Shown here one piece after another: positions 18,691 to 29,768 of a stretch of 57,720 nucleotides of DNA. The DNA lies in contig NZ_PENZ01000002.1 in the NCBI RefSeq assembly GCF_003144395.1, positions 1 through 57,720 on the forward strand. The letters are read 5' to 3'. Each line of letters begins with the position of its first letter. The stretch's first letter is position 1. The notes under the pieces are model-generated. The model ran no database searches. It was not told the DNA's origin and saw only the letters and a list, made by a program, of their open reading frames with translations. A program made the translations under genes and the position numbers. The stretch comes from Proteus faecis. Lineage in GTDB: Bacteria > Pseudomonadota > Gammaproteobacteria > Enterobacterales > Enterobacteriaceae.

Positions 18691-21414
18691 ATGGCTACGA
18701 TTCATGTAGACGGCAAAGAATATGAAGTTAACGGGGCTGATAACCTGTTAGAAGCCTGTCTTAATTTAGGCTTAGATATTCCTTATTTTTGCTGGCACCC
18801 AGCGCTGGGAAGCGTTGGCGCTTGCCGCCAGTGTGCGGTGAAGCAGTATCAAAATGCTGAGGATACCCGCGGTCGTTTAGTGATGTCTTGTATGACACCA
18901 GCGACTGATGGCACGTTTATCTCTATTGACGACGAAGAAGCGAAGAAATTTCGTGAAAGCGTTGTTGAATGGTATATGACAAACCATCCTCATGACTGTC
19001 CAGTTTGTGAAGAAGGTGGTAACTGTCACCTTCAAGATATGACGGTAATGACAGGTCATACTATGCGTCGCTATCGCTTTACGAAGCGTACACATAGAAA
19101 CCAAGATCTGGGACCGTTTATTTCTCATGAAATGAACCGTTGTATTGCTTGTTACCGCTGTGTTCGTTACTACAAAGACTATGCTGATGGTACTGATCTT
19201 GGCGTCTTTGGTGCACATAACAACGTATTCTTTGGGCGCGTTGAAGATGGCACATTAGAGAGCGAATTCTCGGGTAACTTGGTTGAAATTTGTCCAACAG
19301 GTGTATTTACTGATAAAACTCACTCATCGCGTTATAACCGTAAGTGGGATATGCAGTTTGCACCAAGTATTTGTCAAGGCTGTAGCATGGGTTGTAACAC
19401 AAGCCCAGGTGAACGTTATGGTGAATTACGTCGTATTGAAAACCGTTATAACGGGACGGTAAACCGCTATTTCCTTTGTGACCGTGGTCGTTTTGGCTAT
19501 GGCTATGTGAATTTAGCAAGCAGACCTCGTCAGCCTAAAAAACGTTTAGGCAGTAACTGGTTAGAAATTAGTGCAGTTCAAGCGACTCAAGCTGCTGCGG
19601 ATATGCTGAAGAAAAGTCAGCGTATTGTGGGTATTGGTTCGCCTCGTGCAAGCATTGAAAGCAACTTTGCATTACGTGAAGTTGTTGGCACTGAAAATTT
19701 CTATAGCGGTATCTCTGCATCAGAGCAAAAACGACTGACTTTAATGTTAGATATTTTACAAAAAGGTGGTGTTCATACTCCATCTCTACGTGAAATTGAA
19801 GATTACGATGCTGTTTTAGTGTTAGGTGAAGATTTAACACAAACAGGTGCTCGTATGGCACTGTCTGTACGTCAAGCAGTAAAAGGTAAAGCACGAGAAA
19901 TGGCAGCAGCTCAAAAAGTGGCTGACTGGCAAATTGCTGCGATTATGAATATCGGACAACGTGCAAAATATCCACTATTTGTCACTCATGTTGATGAGAC
20001 TCGCCTTGATGATGTTGCCGCATGGAGTTATCGCGCACCGGTTGTTGATCAAGCGCGTTTAGGCTTTGCGATTGCAAATAATATTAATGGTGAAGCACCT
20101 GCTGTTGATGGTATTGATGAAGCGCTGAATAAACATATTGAAATGATTGTTCAAGCACTTTCTCAAGCGAAGAAACCATTAATTATCAGTGGTAGTCACG
20201 CCGGTAGTGAAGAGGTTATTAAAGCAGCAGCTAACATTGCTTTTGCATTAAAAGCAAATGGTAATGAAGTCGGACTTTCTTTCGTTGCTGATGATGCAAA
20301 CAGCATGGGTCTTGCCATGATGAATGCACAGCCACTTGATGATGCATTAAAAATGATGCGCAGTGGTCAAGTTAACACAGTTGTTGTCATGGAAAATGAT
20401 TTATATCGCCATTACGATGCTGACGTTATTGATGAAGCGATTGCTAAAGTCGATAACGTGATTGTTATCGATCACCAGCAAACAGACATTATGGCGAAAG
20501 CACATCTTGTTCTACCTGCATCTTCATTCGCTGAAAGCGATGGAACAATGGTGAGTCAAGAGGGCAGAGCACAACGTTACTTCCAAGTTTTTGAGCCTTC
20601 TTTCTATAACAAAGACGTGGTGATGCATGAAAGCTGGCGTTGGTTGAGCGCTGTTGATTCACAATGGCATGAAAGAACACTGGATTGGACACAGTTAGAC
20701 AATGTTATTGCGCATTGTGCAACCAGTCTTCCTCAGTTTGCTGGCATTGTTGATGCTGCACCGAATGCATCATTCCGTATTCGTGGACAGAAACTAGCTC
20801 GTGAACCACATCGTTATAGTGGTCGTACTTCTATGCTGGCGAATGTGTCTGTTCATGAACAGCGTCAACCAAAAGATATCGACACCCCATTTGCATTCTC
20901 AATGGAAGGTAATAACAGCCCAACAGCCCCTCGTCAGCAAATTCCATTTGCATGGGCACCGGGTTGGAACTCACCTCAAGCATGGAATAAATTCCAAGCA
21001 GAAGTGGGGGGGAGCTTACGTTTTGGCGATCCGGGCGTGCGTTTAATTGAATGTGGTGATAATACACTTGGCTACTTCACTGATATTCCTGCGCCATTTA
21101 ATGCTCAGAAAAATCAATGGACTGTCGCACCTTGCTACCGTTTATTTGGTAGTGAAGAGTTATCACAACGCGCTGAAGTTATCCAATCTCGTATGGAAAC
21201 TGCTTATTTAACATTGAGTGAATCTGATGCCCAAGCATTAGCGTTAACTCAAGGTCAACAAGCTATGTTTATTTACGAAGGCCGTGAATTCACCTTACCT
21301 GTGAAAATCAGTGCTCACCTGACTCAAGGTCAAATTGGCTTGCCGTTAGGTATGGCTGGTATTTCTCCATCGCTGGTGGGTGTATCGGTTCGTCAACTGC
21401 GGGGTATTGCATAA
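18691..21414 (+). CDS. nuoG: NADH-quinone oxidoreductase subunit G
   Basis: The large 75 kDa peripheral subunit carrying clusters N1b, N4, N5 and the extra N7. N1b ligands: [15 protein letters not shown] plus the downstream MSCMTP cysteine. N5 (His-ligated): [15 protein letters not shown]4: [13 protein letters not shown] plus EICPTGVF. N7: CQGCSMGC plus YFLC. A molybdopterin-oxidoreductase-like domain follows. I chose the ATG at 18691 (starting [11 protein letters not shown], 907 residues, E. coli 908), with GGGAAG about 10 bases upstream. An ATG at 18682 and a TTG at 18673 are in frame but sit on or too near that site. The stop overlaps the nuoH start by one base. Confidence 0.96.
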   Translation: MATIHVDGKEYEVNGADNLLEACLNLGLDIPYFCWHPALGSVGACRQCAVKQYQNAEDTRGRLVMSCMTPATDGTFISIDDEEAKKFRESVVEWYMTNHPHDCPVCEEGGNCHLQDMTVMTGHTMRRYRFTKRTHRNQDLGPFISHEMNRCIACYRCVRYYKDYADGTDLGVFGAHNNVFFGRVEDGTLESEFSGNLVEICPTGVFTDKTHSSRYNRKWDMQFAPSICQGCSMGCNTSPGERYGELRRIENRYNGTVNRYFLCDRGRFGYGYVNLASRPRQPKKRLGSNWLEISAVQATQAAADMLKKSQRIVGIGSPRASIESNFALREVVGTENFYSGISASEQKRLTLMLDILQKGGVHTPSLREIEDYDAVLVLGEDLTQTGARMALSVRQAVKGKAREMAAAQKVADWQIAAIMNIGQRAKYPLFVTHVDETRLDDVAAWSYRAPVVDQARLGFAIANNINGEAPAVDGIDEALNKHIEMIVQALSQAKKPLIISGSHAGSEEVIKAAANIAFALKANGNEVGLSFVADDANSMGLAMMNAQPLDDALKMMRSGQVNTVVVMENDLYRHYDADVIDEAIAKVDNVIVIDHQQTDIMAKAHLVLPASSFAESDGTMVSQEGRAQRYFQVFEPSFYNKDVVMHESWRWLSAVDSQWHERTLDWTQLDNVIAHCATSLPQFAGIVDAAPNASFRIRGQKLAREPHRYSGRTSMLANVSVHEQRQPKDIDTPFAFSMEGNNSPTAPRQQIPFAWAPGWNSPQAWNKFQAEVGGSLRFGDPGVRLIECGDNTLGYFTDIPAPFNAQKNQWTVAPCYRLFGSEELSQRAEVIQSRMETAYLTLSESDAQALALTQGQQAMFIYEGREFTLPVKISAHLTQGQIGLPLGMAGISPSLVGVSVRQLRGIA

Positions 21415-22391
21415 TGAGCTGGTTATCTCCTGAAGTTACAGAGATTTTACTCACTGTTTTAAAAGCCGTCGTGATCTTGCTTGTCGTGGTTACTTGTGGT
21501 GCTTTTATGAGTATGGGGGAACGCCGTTTACTGGGGTTATTTCAAAACCGTTATGGGCCTAACCGTGTAGGTTATGCTGGTTCAGCACAGCTAATTGCGG
21601 ATATGATCAAAATGTTCTTTAAAGAGGACTGGATCCCGAAATTTGCTGACCGCTTTATCTTTACCATTGCGCCAGTGATTGCGTTTTCATCTTTACTATT
21701 GTCATTTGCGATTGTACCGGTTAGCTCGACATGGGTTGTTGCTGACTTAAACATTGGTATTTTGTTCTTCTTGATGGTTGCCGGTATTGCGGTGTATGCC
21801 GTGTTATTTGCAGGTTGGTCAAGTAATAACAAATATTCATTGTTAGGTGCAATGCGTGCATCAGCACAAACCGTAAGTTATGAAGTGTTCTTAGGACTTT
21901 CAATCTTAGGTGTTGTTGCACAAGCGGGCTCTTTTAACCTGACTGACATCGTAAACTCACAAGCAAATATGTGGAATATTATCCCACAATTCTTTGGTTT
22001 TATTACGTTTGCCATTGCTGGGGTTGCTGTTTGTCACCGTCACCCATTTGACCAACCAGAAGCAGAGCAAGAGCTAGCTGATGGTTATCACATTGAATAT
22101 TCTGGTATGAAATTCGGTTTATTCTTTGTTGGTGAATATATCGGGATCGTTGCGGTATCGGGTCTTATCGTGACGTTATTCTTTGGTGGTTGGCAAGGTC
22201 CTTTCTTACCGTCATTCGTTTGGTTTGCACTGAAAACAGGATTCTTCATGATGATGTTTATCCTTATTCGTGCTTCGTTACCGCGTCCGCGGTATGACCA
22301 AGTGATGTCTTTCGGTTGGAAAATTTGCTTACCGTTAACACTTATTAATCTGCTGGTAACTGCTGCAGTGATACTTTACAACGCTCAATAA
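21414..22391 (+). CDS. nuoH: NADH-quinone oxidoreductase subunit H
   Basis: An integral membrane subunit joining the peripheral arm to the membrane arm and forming the entrance of the quinone channel. At 325 residues it has about eight hydrophobic helices and the conserved cytoplasmic segments [20 protein letters not shown] and [25 protein letters not shown], whose acidic residues line the quinone cavity. Length equals that of E. coli. It starts within the nuoG stop (TAATG) and is followed 14 bases later by nuoI. Confidence 0.97.
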   Translation: MSWLSPEVTEILLTVLKAVVILLVVVTCGAFMSMGERRLLGLFQNRYGPNRVGYAGSAQLIADMIKMFFKEDWIPKFADRFIFTIAPVIAFSSLLLSFAIVPVSSTWVVADLNIGILFFLMVAGIAVYAVLFAGWSSNNKYSLLGAMRASAQTVSYEVFLGLSILGVVAQAGSFNLTDIVNSQANMWNIIPQFFGFITFAIAGVAVCHRHPFDQPEAEQELADGYHIEYSGMKFGLFFVGEYIGIVAVSGLIVTLFFGGWQGPFLPSFVWFALKTGFFMMMFILIRASLPRPRYDQVMSFGWKICLPLTLINLLVTAAVILYNAQ

Positions 22392-22405
22392 GGGGTGATT
22401 GAACC

Positions 22406-22948
22406 ATGACTTTAAAAGAGTTATTGACTGGTTTCGGCACCCAGGTACGAAGCATTTGGATGATTGGTTTACATGCCTTCGCCAAACGTGAAACACAGAT
22501 GTACCCGGAAGAACCTGTCAATGTAGCACCACGCTATCGTGGACGTATTGTGTTGACGCGTGATCCCGATGGTGAAGAGCGCTGTGTTGCTTGTAACTTG
22601 TGTGCAGCAGTCTGTCCAGTAGGCTGTATTTCATTACAGAAAGCAGAACATGAAGATGGTCGTTGGTATCCGGAGTTTTTCCGTATCAACTTTTCTCGTT
22701 GTATCTTCTGCGGTTTATGTGAAGAAGCTTGTCCAACAACGGCACTGCAATTAACGCCTGATTTCGAAATGGGTGAGTTTAAGCGTCAGGATCTGGTTTA
22801 TGAAAAAGACGATCTGTTGATTTCTGGACCCGGCAAATATCCTGAATATAACTTTTACCGTAAAACAGGTATGGCGATTAACGGCAAAGACAAAGGCGAG
22901 GCGGATGATGAAGCTAAACCTATTGATGTCAAAAGCCTGTTACCGTAA
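22406..22948 (+). CDS. nuoI: NADH-quinone oxidoreductase subunit I
   Basis: A ferredoxin-like subunit with the two 4Fe-4S clusters N6a and N6b that relay electrons to N2. Both motifs are intact: [15 protein letters not shown] and [16 protein letters not shown]. The 180 residues match E. coli exactly. The N-terminal amphipathic stretch anchors it on the membrane arm. Confidence 0.97.
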   Translation: MTLKELLTGFGTQVRSIWMIGLHAFAKRETQMYPEEPVNVAPRYRGRIVLTRDPDGEERCVACNLCAAVCPVGCISLQKAEHEDGRWYPEFFRINFSRCIFCGLCEEACPTTALQLTPDFEMGEFKRQDLVYEKDDLLISGPGKYPEYNFYRKTGMAINGKDKGEADDEAKPIDVKSLLP

Positions 22949-22960
22949 GGAGCGATATTC

Positions 22961-23494
22961 ATGGAATTTGCATTTTACATCGCGGGGCTGATTGCCATCC
23001 TTGCAACATTGAGAGTTATCACTCATACCAATCCGGTACACGCACTGCTGTACTTGGTGATTTCATTGATTGCACTCTCTGTGGTTTTCTTCTCGTTAGG
23101 AGCCTATTTTGCTGGGGCATTAGAAATCATTGTTTACGCTGGCGCCATTATGGTGTTATTCGTTTTCGTGGTGATGATGCTCAATTTAGGTAAATCTGTC
23201 GTCGATCAAGAGAAAAAGTGGCTACAACCGAAGTTTTGGATTGGGCCAGCACTTTTATCTCTTATTTTGCTTGTGGTGTTGGTGTATGCCATTAGTAGTG
23301 TGACTCACGGCGAAATAGCTGGAGAAGTGATTGGCGCGAAAGAGGTCGGTATTAGCTTGTTTGGACCTTATATTTTGGCTGTTGAGTTAGCATCTGTTCT
23401 CTTATTGTCTGGATTAATAGTTGCTTATCACATTGGTCGTGATCAGAGCCATGACGATCTCGTCGAAAACGAAAACGCAGGGGAGCAAAAATGA
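22961..23494 (+). CDS. nuoJ: NADH-quinone oxidoreductase subunit J
   Basis: A membrane-arm subunit of complex I with five predicted hydrophobic helices in 177 residues (E. coli 184). The conserved [17 protein letters not shown] helix, which bends during coupling, is present. The stop overlaps the nuoK start by four bases. Confidence 0.96.
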   Translation: MEFAFYIAGLIAILATLRVITHTNPVHALLYLVISLIALSVVFFSLGAYFAGALEIIVYAGAIMVLFVFVVMMLNLGKSVVDQEKKWLQPKFWIGPALLSLILLVVLVYAISSVTHGEIAGEVIGAKEVGISLFGPYILAVELASVLLLSGLIVAYHIGRDQSHDDLVENENAGEQK

Positions 23495-23793
23495 TACCTC
23501 TTCAACATGGTTTGATCTTGGCTGCGGTACTGTTTGTGTTAGGTTTTACCTGCTTAGTACTTCGCCGCAACCTGTTGTTTATGTTGATCGGACTAGAAAT
23601 TATGATTAATGCGGCTGCACTGGCATTTGTTGTCGGTGGTAGCTTTTGGGGTCAAACAGATGGTCAGATAATGTATATTCTGGCAATCAGCTTGGCAGCG
23701 GCAGAGGCAAGTATTGGTCTGGCATTGTTGTTACAGCTTCATAGACATCGCCAAAATATCAATATCGATACAGTCAGTGAGATGCGCGGATGA
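23491..23793 (+). CDS. nuoK: NADH-quinone oxidoreductase subunit K
   Basis: A small membrane-arm subunit, 100 residues, three hydrophobic helices, related to MrpC of Na+/H+ antiporters. The two buried glutamates of the proton path are visible in [11 protein letters not shown] and [13 protein letters not shown]. Length equals that of E. coli. It overlaps both nuoJ and nuoL by four bases. Confidence 0.97.
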   Translation: MIPLQHGLILAAVLFVLGFTCLVLRRNLLFMLIGLEIMINAAALAFVVGGSFWGQTDGQIMYILAISLAAAEASIGLALLLQLHRHRQNINIDTVSEMRG

Positions 23794-25625
23794 ATATACT
23801 CTATTTAACCATTCTGCTACCACTGCTGGGATTTTTATTGCTCGCTTTCTCGCGTGGTCGTTGGTCTGAAAATGTATCAGCATGGATTGGTACTGGTTCG
23901 GTCGGGCTATCAGCTTTAGTGGCACTTTGGGTTGGTATGGATTTCTTTGCCAATGGGCAAGAAACTCAAGTTCTGACTTTATGGAACTGGATGTCAGCTG
24001 GGAATTTTAATATTCCATTTACGCTGGTTCTTGATGGTCTTTCATTAACCATGCTGGGTGTGATTACCGGTGTTGGCTTCCTTATTCATATGTACGCATC
24101 TTGGTATATGCGTGGCGAAGAAGGGTATTCTCGCTTCTTTGCTTATACCAACTTATTTATCGCAAGTATGGTTGTTTTAGTACTGGCCGATAATATGATG
24201 TTGATGTATATGGGGTGGGAAGGGGTTGGTCTATGTAGTTATCTGTTAATTGGTTTCTATTATAGCAACCCTGCTAATGGCGCAGCTGCGATGAAAGCGT
24301 TTATTGTAACGCGTATCGGTGATGTGTTCTTAGCTATCGGTATGTTTATCCTGTTTGACCAATTGGGTACATTGAGCTTCCGTGAAATGGCAGTGCTTGC
24401 TCCTGAACAATTAGCAGTAGGTTCAAGTGTCATTAACTGGGCAATGTTAATGGTATTAGGCGGTGCGGTAGGTAAATCAGCACAGCTTCCATTACAAACT
24501 TGGTTAGCCGATGCAATGGCAGGTCCAACACCTGTATCTGCATTAATTCACGCCGCAACCATGGTCACGGCGGGTGTATACTTAGTTGCACGTAGCAATG
24601 CGCTATTCTTAATGGCACCAGAAGTACTTGAATTAGTCGGTATTATCGGTGCTATGACATTAGTGCTAGCAGGTTTTGCAGCTTTAGTACAAACAGATAT
24701 CAAACGTATTCTTGCTTATTCAACCATGAGCCAAATTGGTTATATGTTCTTGGCTTTAGGCGCTCAAGCATGGGATGCGGCAATTTTCCACTTAATGACC
24801 CACGCTTTCTTTAAAGCATTACTGTTCTTATCCGCAGGCTCTGTGATTATTGCCTGCCACCACGAACAAAATATCTTTAAGATGGGCGGGTTACGTAAGA
24901 AGATCCCATTTGTTTATGCCTGTTTCCTAATTGGTGGTGGCGCATTAGCGGCATTACCACTGTTAACAGCAGGGTTCTTCAGTAAAGATGAAATCTTATG
25001 GGGTGCGTATTCAAACGGGCATTTTAACTTAATGCTTGCAGGTTTAGTTGGCGCATTATTTACGTCACTTTATACCTTCCGTTTGATTTTCATCGTATTC
25101 CATGGTGAAACCAAAACCGAAGCACACCAAGTTAAAGGGTTTACTCATACTTTCCCATTAGCAGTATTGGCACTGTTATCAACATTTATCGGTGCATTAA
25201 TTACTCAACCGTTAGGTGCTGTTTTCCCTGAAGGAAATGCATCGCACGATGGTAAATATGTATTAGAAATTCTTTCTGGTGTGGTAGCGATAGTAGGTGT
25301 TGCCATTGCAGCATGGTTATACCTGAAACAGCGTCAATGTGTTTCTAAGGTTGCTAATACTTGTACAGGTCGTTTTTTCTCAACATGGTGGTTCCATGCT
25401 TGGGGATTTGATGCCTTGTATGAAGTGCTGTTTGTCAAACCTTATAAAGGGGCAGCGTGGCTTATCCAAAATGATCCTGTTAACCAATTCTTTAATCTAT
25501 TCGGTTGCCTGCTTAAAGGTACCAATAAAGGATTAAGTTTCAGTGAGAATGGATTAGCTCGTTGGTATGCGGCTTCTCTCGGTTTAGGTGCAGTGCTGGT
25601 TATCGCTCTGCTGCTTCTGGTTTAA
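23790..25625 (+). CDS. nuoL: NADH-quinone oxidoreductase subunit L
   Basis: The distal antiporter-like proton-pumping subunit of complex I with the long lateral helix. At 611 residues (E. coli 613) it keeps the [15 protein letters not shown] motif with the conserved glutamate, the lysine-bearing [31 protein letters not shown] segment, and the C-terminal amphipathic/transmembrane end. It overlaps nuoK and lies 19 bases before nuoM. Confidence 0.97.
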   Translation: MNILYLTILLPLLGFLLLAFSRGRWSENVSAWIGTGSVGLSALVALWVGMDFFANGQETQVLTLWNWMSAGNFNIPFTLVLDGLSLTMLGVITGVGFLIHMYASWYMRGEEGYSRFFAYTNLFIASMVVLVLADNMMLMYMGWEGVGLCSYLLIGFYYSNPANGAAAMKAFIVTRIGDVFLAIGMFILFDQLGTLSFREMAVLAPEQLAVGSSVINWAMLMVLGGAVGKSAQLPLQTWLADAMAGPTPVSALIHAATMVTAGVYLVARSNALFLMAPEVLELVGIIGAMTLVLAGFAALVQTDIKRILAYSTMSQIGYMFLALGAQAWDAAIFHLMTHAFFKALLFLSAGSVIIACHHEQNIFKMGGLRKKIPFVYACFLIGGGALAALPLLTAGFFSKDEILWGAYSNGHFNLMLAGLVGALFTSLYTFRLIFIVFHGETKTEAHQVKGFTHTFPLAVLALLSTFIGALITQPLGAVFPEGNASHDGKYVLEILSGVVAIVGVAIAAWLYLKQRQCVSKVANTCTGRFFSTWWFHAWGFDALYEVLFVKPYKGAAWLIQNDPVNQFFNLFGCLLKGTNKGLSFSENGLARWYAASLGLGAVLVIALLLLV

Positions 25626-25644
25626 TTAAGGGACACATTGCGCC

Positions 25645-27174
25645 ATGTTATTACCCTGGCTAATACTTATTCCCTTCATCGGTGGCCTGCTAAGTTGGCA
25701 GGCTGAACGAATCGGCTCGCAAGTTCCTCGCTGGGTTGCGTTGCTGACGATGGGATTAACACTCGTTATTTCTGTGCAACTTTGGTTGCAGGGCGATTAT
25801 CAACTACTTAGTGCTGATGGAGCACCACGCTGGACAGAGTATTACTTTGTGCCGTGGATCCCTGCTTTAGGGATTAATATCCAATTTGCACTTGATGGTA
25901 TGTCATTGCTGATGACTGTATTAACTGCGATTTTAGGTATCTTAGCGGTACTTTCATCGTGGAATGAAAATCAGCCATCACAAGGCGCTTTCCATTTTAA
26001 CCTGCTCTGGATCTTAGCAGGTGTGATGGGGGTATTTTTAGCGACAGACCTGTTTTTATTTTTCTTCTTCTGGGAAATGATGTTGATCCCAATGTATTTC
26101 CTGATTTCTTTATGGGGACACAAAGGAAGTAGTGATAAAAAACACGTTAGTGCAGCAACAAAATTCTTTATCTATACACAGGCTAGTGGCCTGTTAATGT
26201 TGCTGGCTATTATTGGTCTTGCGGTAGCTTTCTACCGTGAAACAGGTATTTGGACGTTTAACTACGATACCTTATTACAAGCACATACTGTTTTAAGCGC
26301 TGAACTGCAATTTATCCTGATGTTAGGTTTCTTCGCTGCATTTGCAGTGAAAATGCCAATTGTTCCTGTACATGGCTGGTTAGCGGATGCTCATGCAGAA
26401 GCACCAACAGCTGGTTCTGTTGATTTATCAGGTATTTTGCTAAAAACAGCGGCTTACGGCCTATTACGTTTTAACTTACCGCTCTTCCCTGAAGCCTCTG
26501 CTTTACTGGCACCAGTGGCGATGTGGTTAGGTTTAATTACTGTATTTTATGCAGCATTACTGGCATTCCGTCAGACAGATATCAAACGTCTTGCGGCTTA
26601 CAGTAGTATTTCTCACATGGGCTTTATCGTAATTGCGATTTATGCTGGCTCTATATTGGCTTATCAAGGTGCGATTATTCAAATGATCACCAATGGTTTG
26701 TCAGCAGCAGGTCTGTTTATCATGTGTGGCATGCTGTATGAGCGTTTAGGTACGCGTGATATGAACCAAATGGGTGGATTGTGGAAAAGCATCCGTTTCT
26801 TACCTGCGTTTTCACTGTTTTTTGCGGTTGCCTCGTTAGGTATGCCAGGAACAGGTAACTTCGTTGGTGAGTTTATGATCCTGTTTGGTACTTATGGCAA
26901 CTTTAAGCTGATTACGATTATTTCGGTCTTTGGTTTAGTTTTTGCTTCTGTCTACGCATTGTGGATGATGCAACAAGCTTACTATGGTTCACCGAAAACA
27001 GCTGAAAGAACCTACAAAGGGTTAGATCTGAGAGAGTTCTTTATCCTGATCACATTGGTTATTTTACTGGTTATCTTGGGTTTCTTCCCACAACCAGTGT
27101 TAGACACCTCTGCAGCAACGATGGAAAATCTCCAGACTTGGTATTCCGCTTCTATTTCAACAGTAAGGCCGTAA
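25645..27174 (+). CDS. nuoM: NADH-quinone oxidoreductase subunit M
   Basis: The second antiporter-like proton-pumping subunit, 509 residues as in E. coli. Visible markers are FFFFWEMMLIPMYFLI with the conserved glutamate, the lysine-containing VKMPIVPVHGWLADAHAEAPTAGSV stretch and a discontinuous helix around DIKRLAAYSSISHMGF. Six bases separate it from nuoN. Confidence 0.97.
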   Translation: MLLPWLILIPFIGGLLSWQAERIGSQVPRWVALLTMGLTLVISVQLWLQGDYQLLSADGAPRWTEYYFVPWIPALGINIQFALDGMSLLMTVLTAILGILAVLSSWNENQPSQGAFHFNLLWILAGVMGVFLATDLFLFFFFWEMMLIPMYFLISLWGHKGSSDKKHVSAATKFFIYTQASGLLMLLAIIGLAVAFYRETGIWTFNYDTLLQAHTVLSAELQFILMLGFFAAFAVKMPIVPVHGWLADAHAEAPTAGSVDLSGILLKTAAYGLLRFNLPLFPEASALLAPVAMWLGLITVFYAALLAFRQTDIKRLAAYSSISHMGFIVIAIYAGSILAYQGAIIQMITNGLSAAGLFIMCGMLYERLGTRDMNQMGGLWKSIRFLPAFSLFFAVASLGMPGTGNFVGEFMILFGTYGNFKLITIISVFGLVFASVYALWMMQQAYYGSPKTAERTYKGLDLREFFILITLVILLVILGFFPQPVLDTSAATMENLQTWYSASISTVRP

Positions 27175-27180
27175 TTCGCC

Positions 27181-28650
27181 ATGACAATAACTCCTGAACA
27201 ATTGATCGCAATGCTACCGCTATTGATCGTCGGATTGACGGTGGTGGTTGTGATGCTGTCCATTGCGTGGCGACGCGATCATTTTATTATTGCCACTTTG
27301 ACAGCAACAGGTTTCATCCTTGCGCTGGGATCGCTCTATTACGTTAATGCATTAGGCGTAGTAGACGTTACCACGCTTTATCATGTTGATGGATATTCTA
27401 GTTTCTTTACTGCATTAGTTATCCTTTCTGGTATTGGAACTATCGCATTTGCTTATCCTTGGTTAGAAGGCTATCAAGATAACAAAGAAGAGTTTTACTT
27501 GCTGATAGCGATTGCAGTGATTGGAGGGATTTTACTCTCTTCAGCTCACCACTTCGCATCGATGTTTATTGGTATTGAATTGCTGACATTACCGCTATTT
27601 GGTCTTATCGGTTATGCATTCCAACAACGTCCCTCTTTGGAAGCGGGTATCAAATATATGCTGCTTTCGGCAGCAGCATCTTCTTTCTTACTGTTTGGTA
27701 TGGCTCTTCTCTATGCAGAAGCTGGGGATCTCTCCTTTACCGCAATGGGGCAAAGTTTAAGTGATAGCAATATCCATAAACCATTAGTACTCGCAGGTTT
27801 AGGTATGATGTTAGTGGGAATTGGATTTAAATTATCTTTATTCCCATTCCAACTGTGGACACCAGATGTTTATCAAGGCGCACCAGCACCTACTGGCGCG
27901 TTCTTAGCGACAGCAAGCAAAATTGGTATTTTTGCTGTTGTTATGCGTTTATTCCTTGAAGCGCCAGCGGCAGATAGTGAAACCTTACGAATGATCTTAG
28001 GTTTCATGGCAATTGCCTCTATCTTGTTTGGTAACATTATGGCGTTAACGCAAAAGAGCGTGAAGCGCTTATTGGGTTACTCTTCGGTATCACACCTTGG
28101 TTATCTGTTAGTGGCATTAATCGTGTTGCAATACAGCCCTGTATTAGCACAAGAAACAGCAGAAATTTATTTAGCTGGTTACTTGTTTGCAAGTTTAGGG
28201 GCATTTGGTGCTATTGCAGTAGCTTCAAGTCCTTATCGTGAAAACGAAATGGATTCACTGGAAGATTACCGTGGATTATTCTGGCGCCGTCCTGTCGTTG
28301 CTGTGGTGATGTCACTGATGATGTTATCGCTGGCAGGTGTTCCAATTACATTAGGCTTCATTGGTAAACTGTATGTCATCATTGCGGGCATTAGCTCAAG
28401 CTTATGGTGGTTAACAGGTATGGTTGTGTTAGGCAGTGCGATTGGTTTATTCTATTATCTACGTGCTGCGGCGATTGTCTTCTTACGCAAACCAGACAAT
28501 GACAACACCCCTGCTATTTCAACAACATCACAAAATATGGCAACATTTGTTGCATTAATCTGTGTTATCGTTGTGATTGCCTTAGGTGTATGGCCACAAC
28601 CATTAATTGAACTAACTAATTTTGCGGTTATTGCGCCTGTAGCAAATTAA
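27181..28650 (+). CDS. nuoN: NADH-quinone oxidoreductase subunit N
   Basis: The third antiporter-like subunit and last gene of the nuo operon, 489 residues (E. coli 485). The N-terminus [20 protein letters not shown] is nearly identical to E. coli. It has the [11 protein letters not shown] glutamate helix, the [20 protein letters not shown] lysine-region counterpart and [17 protein letters not shown] strong terminator follows at once. Confidence 0.97.
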   Translation: MTITPEQLIAMLPLLIVGLTVVVVMLSIAWRRDHFIIATLTATGFILALGSLYYVNALGVVDVTTLYHVDGYSSFFTALVILSGIGTIAFAYPWLEGYQDNKEEFYLLIAIAVIGGILLSSAHHFASMFIGIELLTLPLFGLIGYAFQQRPSLEAGIKYMLLSAAASSFLLFGMALLYAEAGDLSFTAMGQSLSDSNIHKPLVLAGLGMMLVGIGFKLSLFPFQLWTPDVYQGAPAPTGAFLATASKIGIFAVVMRLFLEAPAADSETLRMILGFMAIASILFGNIMALTQKSVKRLLGYSSVSHLGYLLVALIVLQYSPVLAQETAEIYLAGYLFASLGAFGAIAVASSPYRENEMDSLEDYRGLFWRRPVVAVVMSLMMLSLAGVPITLGFIGKLYVIIAGISSSLWWLTGMVVLGSAIGLFYYLRAAAIVFLRKPDNDNTPAISTTSQNMATFVALICVIVVIALGVWPQPLIELTNFAVIAPVAN

Positions 28651-28679
28651 TCGTAATAGTTAGATATTCAAATTAGGAG

Positions 28680-28705
28680 CGGCTCTTTTATAGAGCCGTT
28701 TTTTT
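28680..28705 (+). terminator. Terminator of the nuo operon
   Basis: Stem CGGCTCT (28680-28686) with AGAGCCG (28692-28698), five-base loop, followed by a run of T. On the minus strand no T-run follows, so it should not stop transcripts arriving from xaxB. Confidence 0.9.
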
Positions 28706-28724
28706 CGTTATTATTAATGGTTTT

Positions 28725-29753
28725 TTATTTTTCAACATCTTCATAATATAAAGAAAAATCATCTAAGAATGAAAACATAGGGATAATAATATCTTTATTT
28801 AATAAATTATTATTTTTTAGTGTAAACATCTGCAAAATAAATTCTCTCCAATATTCAGATAAAAACTCTAATTGCTTAATAAATATATGAAGAAAATAAT
28901 CAATATCTACGAGTTTGTAATGGTGTTTTAAGTTTAATAGTGTATTTTGTTGTTCTTTTTTTAACTGATGCACTTTTTTTATTTGTGCTAAATAAAGTGT
29001 AGTAAGCTGGTGTCGAGTTTCAACTATTTTAGTATAAGAAAAACCATGATTTAATGTAGAGAATAAATTATTTAATATTTTTACTAGGGAAGATAAAATG
29101 TTTTTTTCTTGTGTTTCAATGTTGAGGTTATTGATTTCTGATTGTTGAGGTATAGAGTTTTTAAAAAGGTCGAAAAAGTTTTTTCTATGTAAAATGTCTT
29201 CACTGTCACGTATAATATCAAGTTCTTTTTTTGTTTCCCCTGATTGATGTTCTAAAGTAACAATTTCATTTGTGATTTTTTTCATGCTGTTTTCTTTATC
29301 ATGAATAAAAGGAGTTATTTTATTTGTGATAAATTTATTTTTTAATTCTTTAATTTCAAATGAAAGGTATTGATTGTGTTGATTAATAGCATTTATTGTT
29401 TCATCTATTTCATCAAAAAGTATTTTTAATATTTCATTTTTTTCTTCTTTTAATTTATTCTTTAATTCATTGTTAATTGTTTCTACCTGTATTTCTTTAT
29501 CAATTTCATTAATCGTTTCTAAGATATCATTGAATAAAATTTGCCTTAGTTTATTTTTTAGATTGAGAGAAAAATAAATAATATTTTCAATGTTTTTATT
29601 GTTTCTTTCTAAAAGTTGTGTTGTTTCTTCTTCTAGTGCACTATCCATATAGCATTTACTACTGCTTAAATAAAGAATATTTCTGTATGCATGAAATAAT
29701 TTACTATGTTCAAAGAGATGATCTAATTTAATAGGATTTTCAGGGTTGTTCAT
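28725..29753 (-). CDS. xaxB: Alpha-xenorhabdolysin-type binary toxin, subunit B (XaxB-like)
   Basis: The second component of a two-part alpha-pore-forming toxin; in XaxAB of Xenorhabdus the two subunits assemble into a membrane pore that kills insect and mammalian cells. This 342-residue protein is almost wholly helical and coiled-coil-like, with heptad-rich Glu/Lys/Leu/Asn stretches. It has a conserved-looking GFSYTKIVETRHQLTTLYLA segment near residue 240, no signal peptide and a single cysteine near the N-terminus. Its size (about 350 in XaxB) and position 15 bp after xaxA support the call; on its own this protein is less recognisable than XaxA. AAGGAT precedes the ATG. It is very AT-rich compared with nuo and men. 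No terminator is seen before nuoN, which it faces. Confidence 0.75.
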   Translation of the reverse strand: MNNPENPIKLDHLFEHSKLFHAYRNILYLSSSKCYMDSALEEETTQLLERNNKNIENIIYFSLNLKNKLRQILFNDILETINEIDKEIQVETINNELKNKLKEEKNEILKILFDEIDETINAINQHNQYLSFEIKELKNKFITNKITPFIHDKENSMKKITNEIVTLEHQSGETKKELDIIRDSEDILHRKNFFDLFKNSIPQQSEINNLNIETQEKNILSSLVKILNNLFSTLNHGFSYTKIVETRHQLTTLYLAQIKKVHQLKKEQQNTLLNLKHHYKLVDIDYFLHIFIKQLEFLSEYWREFILQMFTLKNNNLLNKDIIIPMFSFLDDFSLYYEDVEK

Positions 29754-29768
29754 AACAATATCCTTTTG

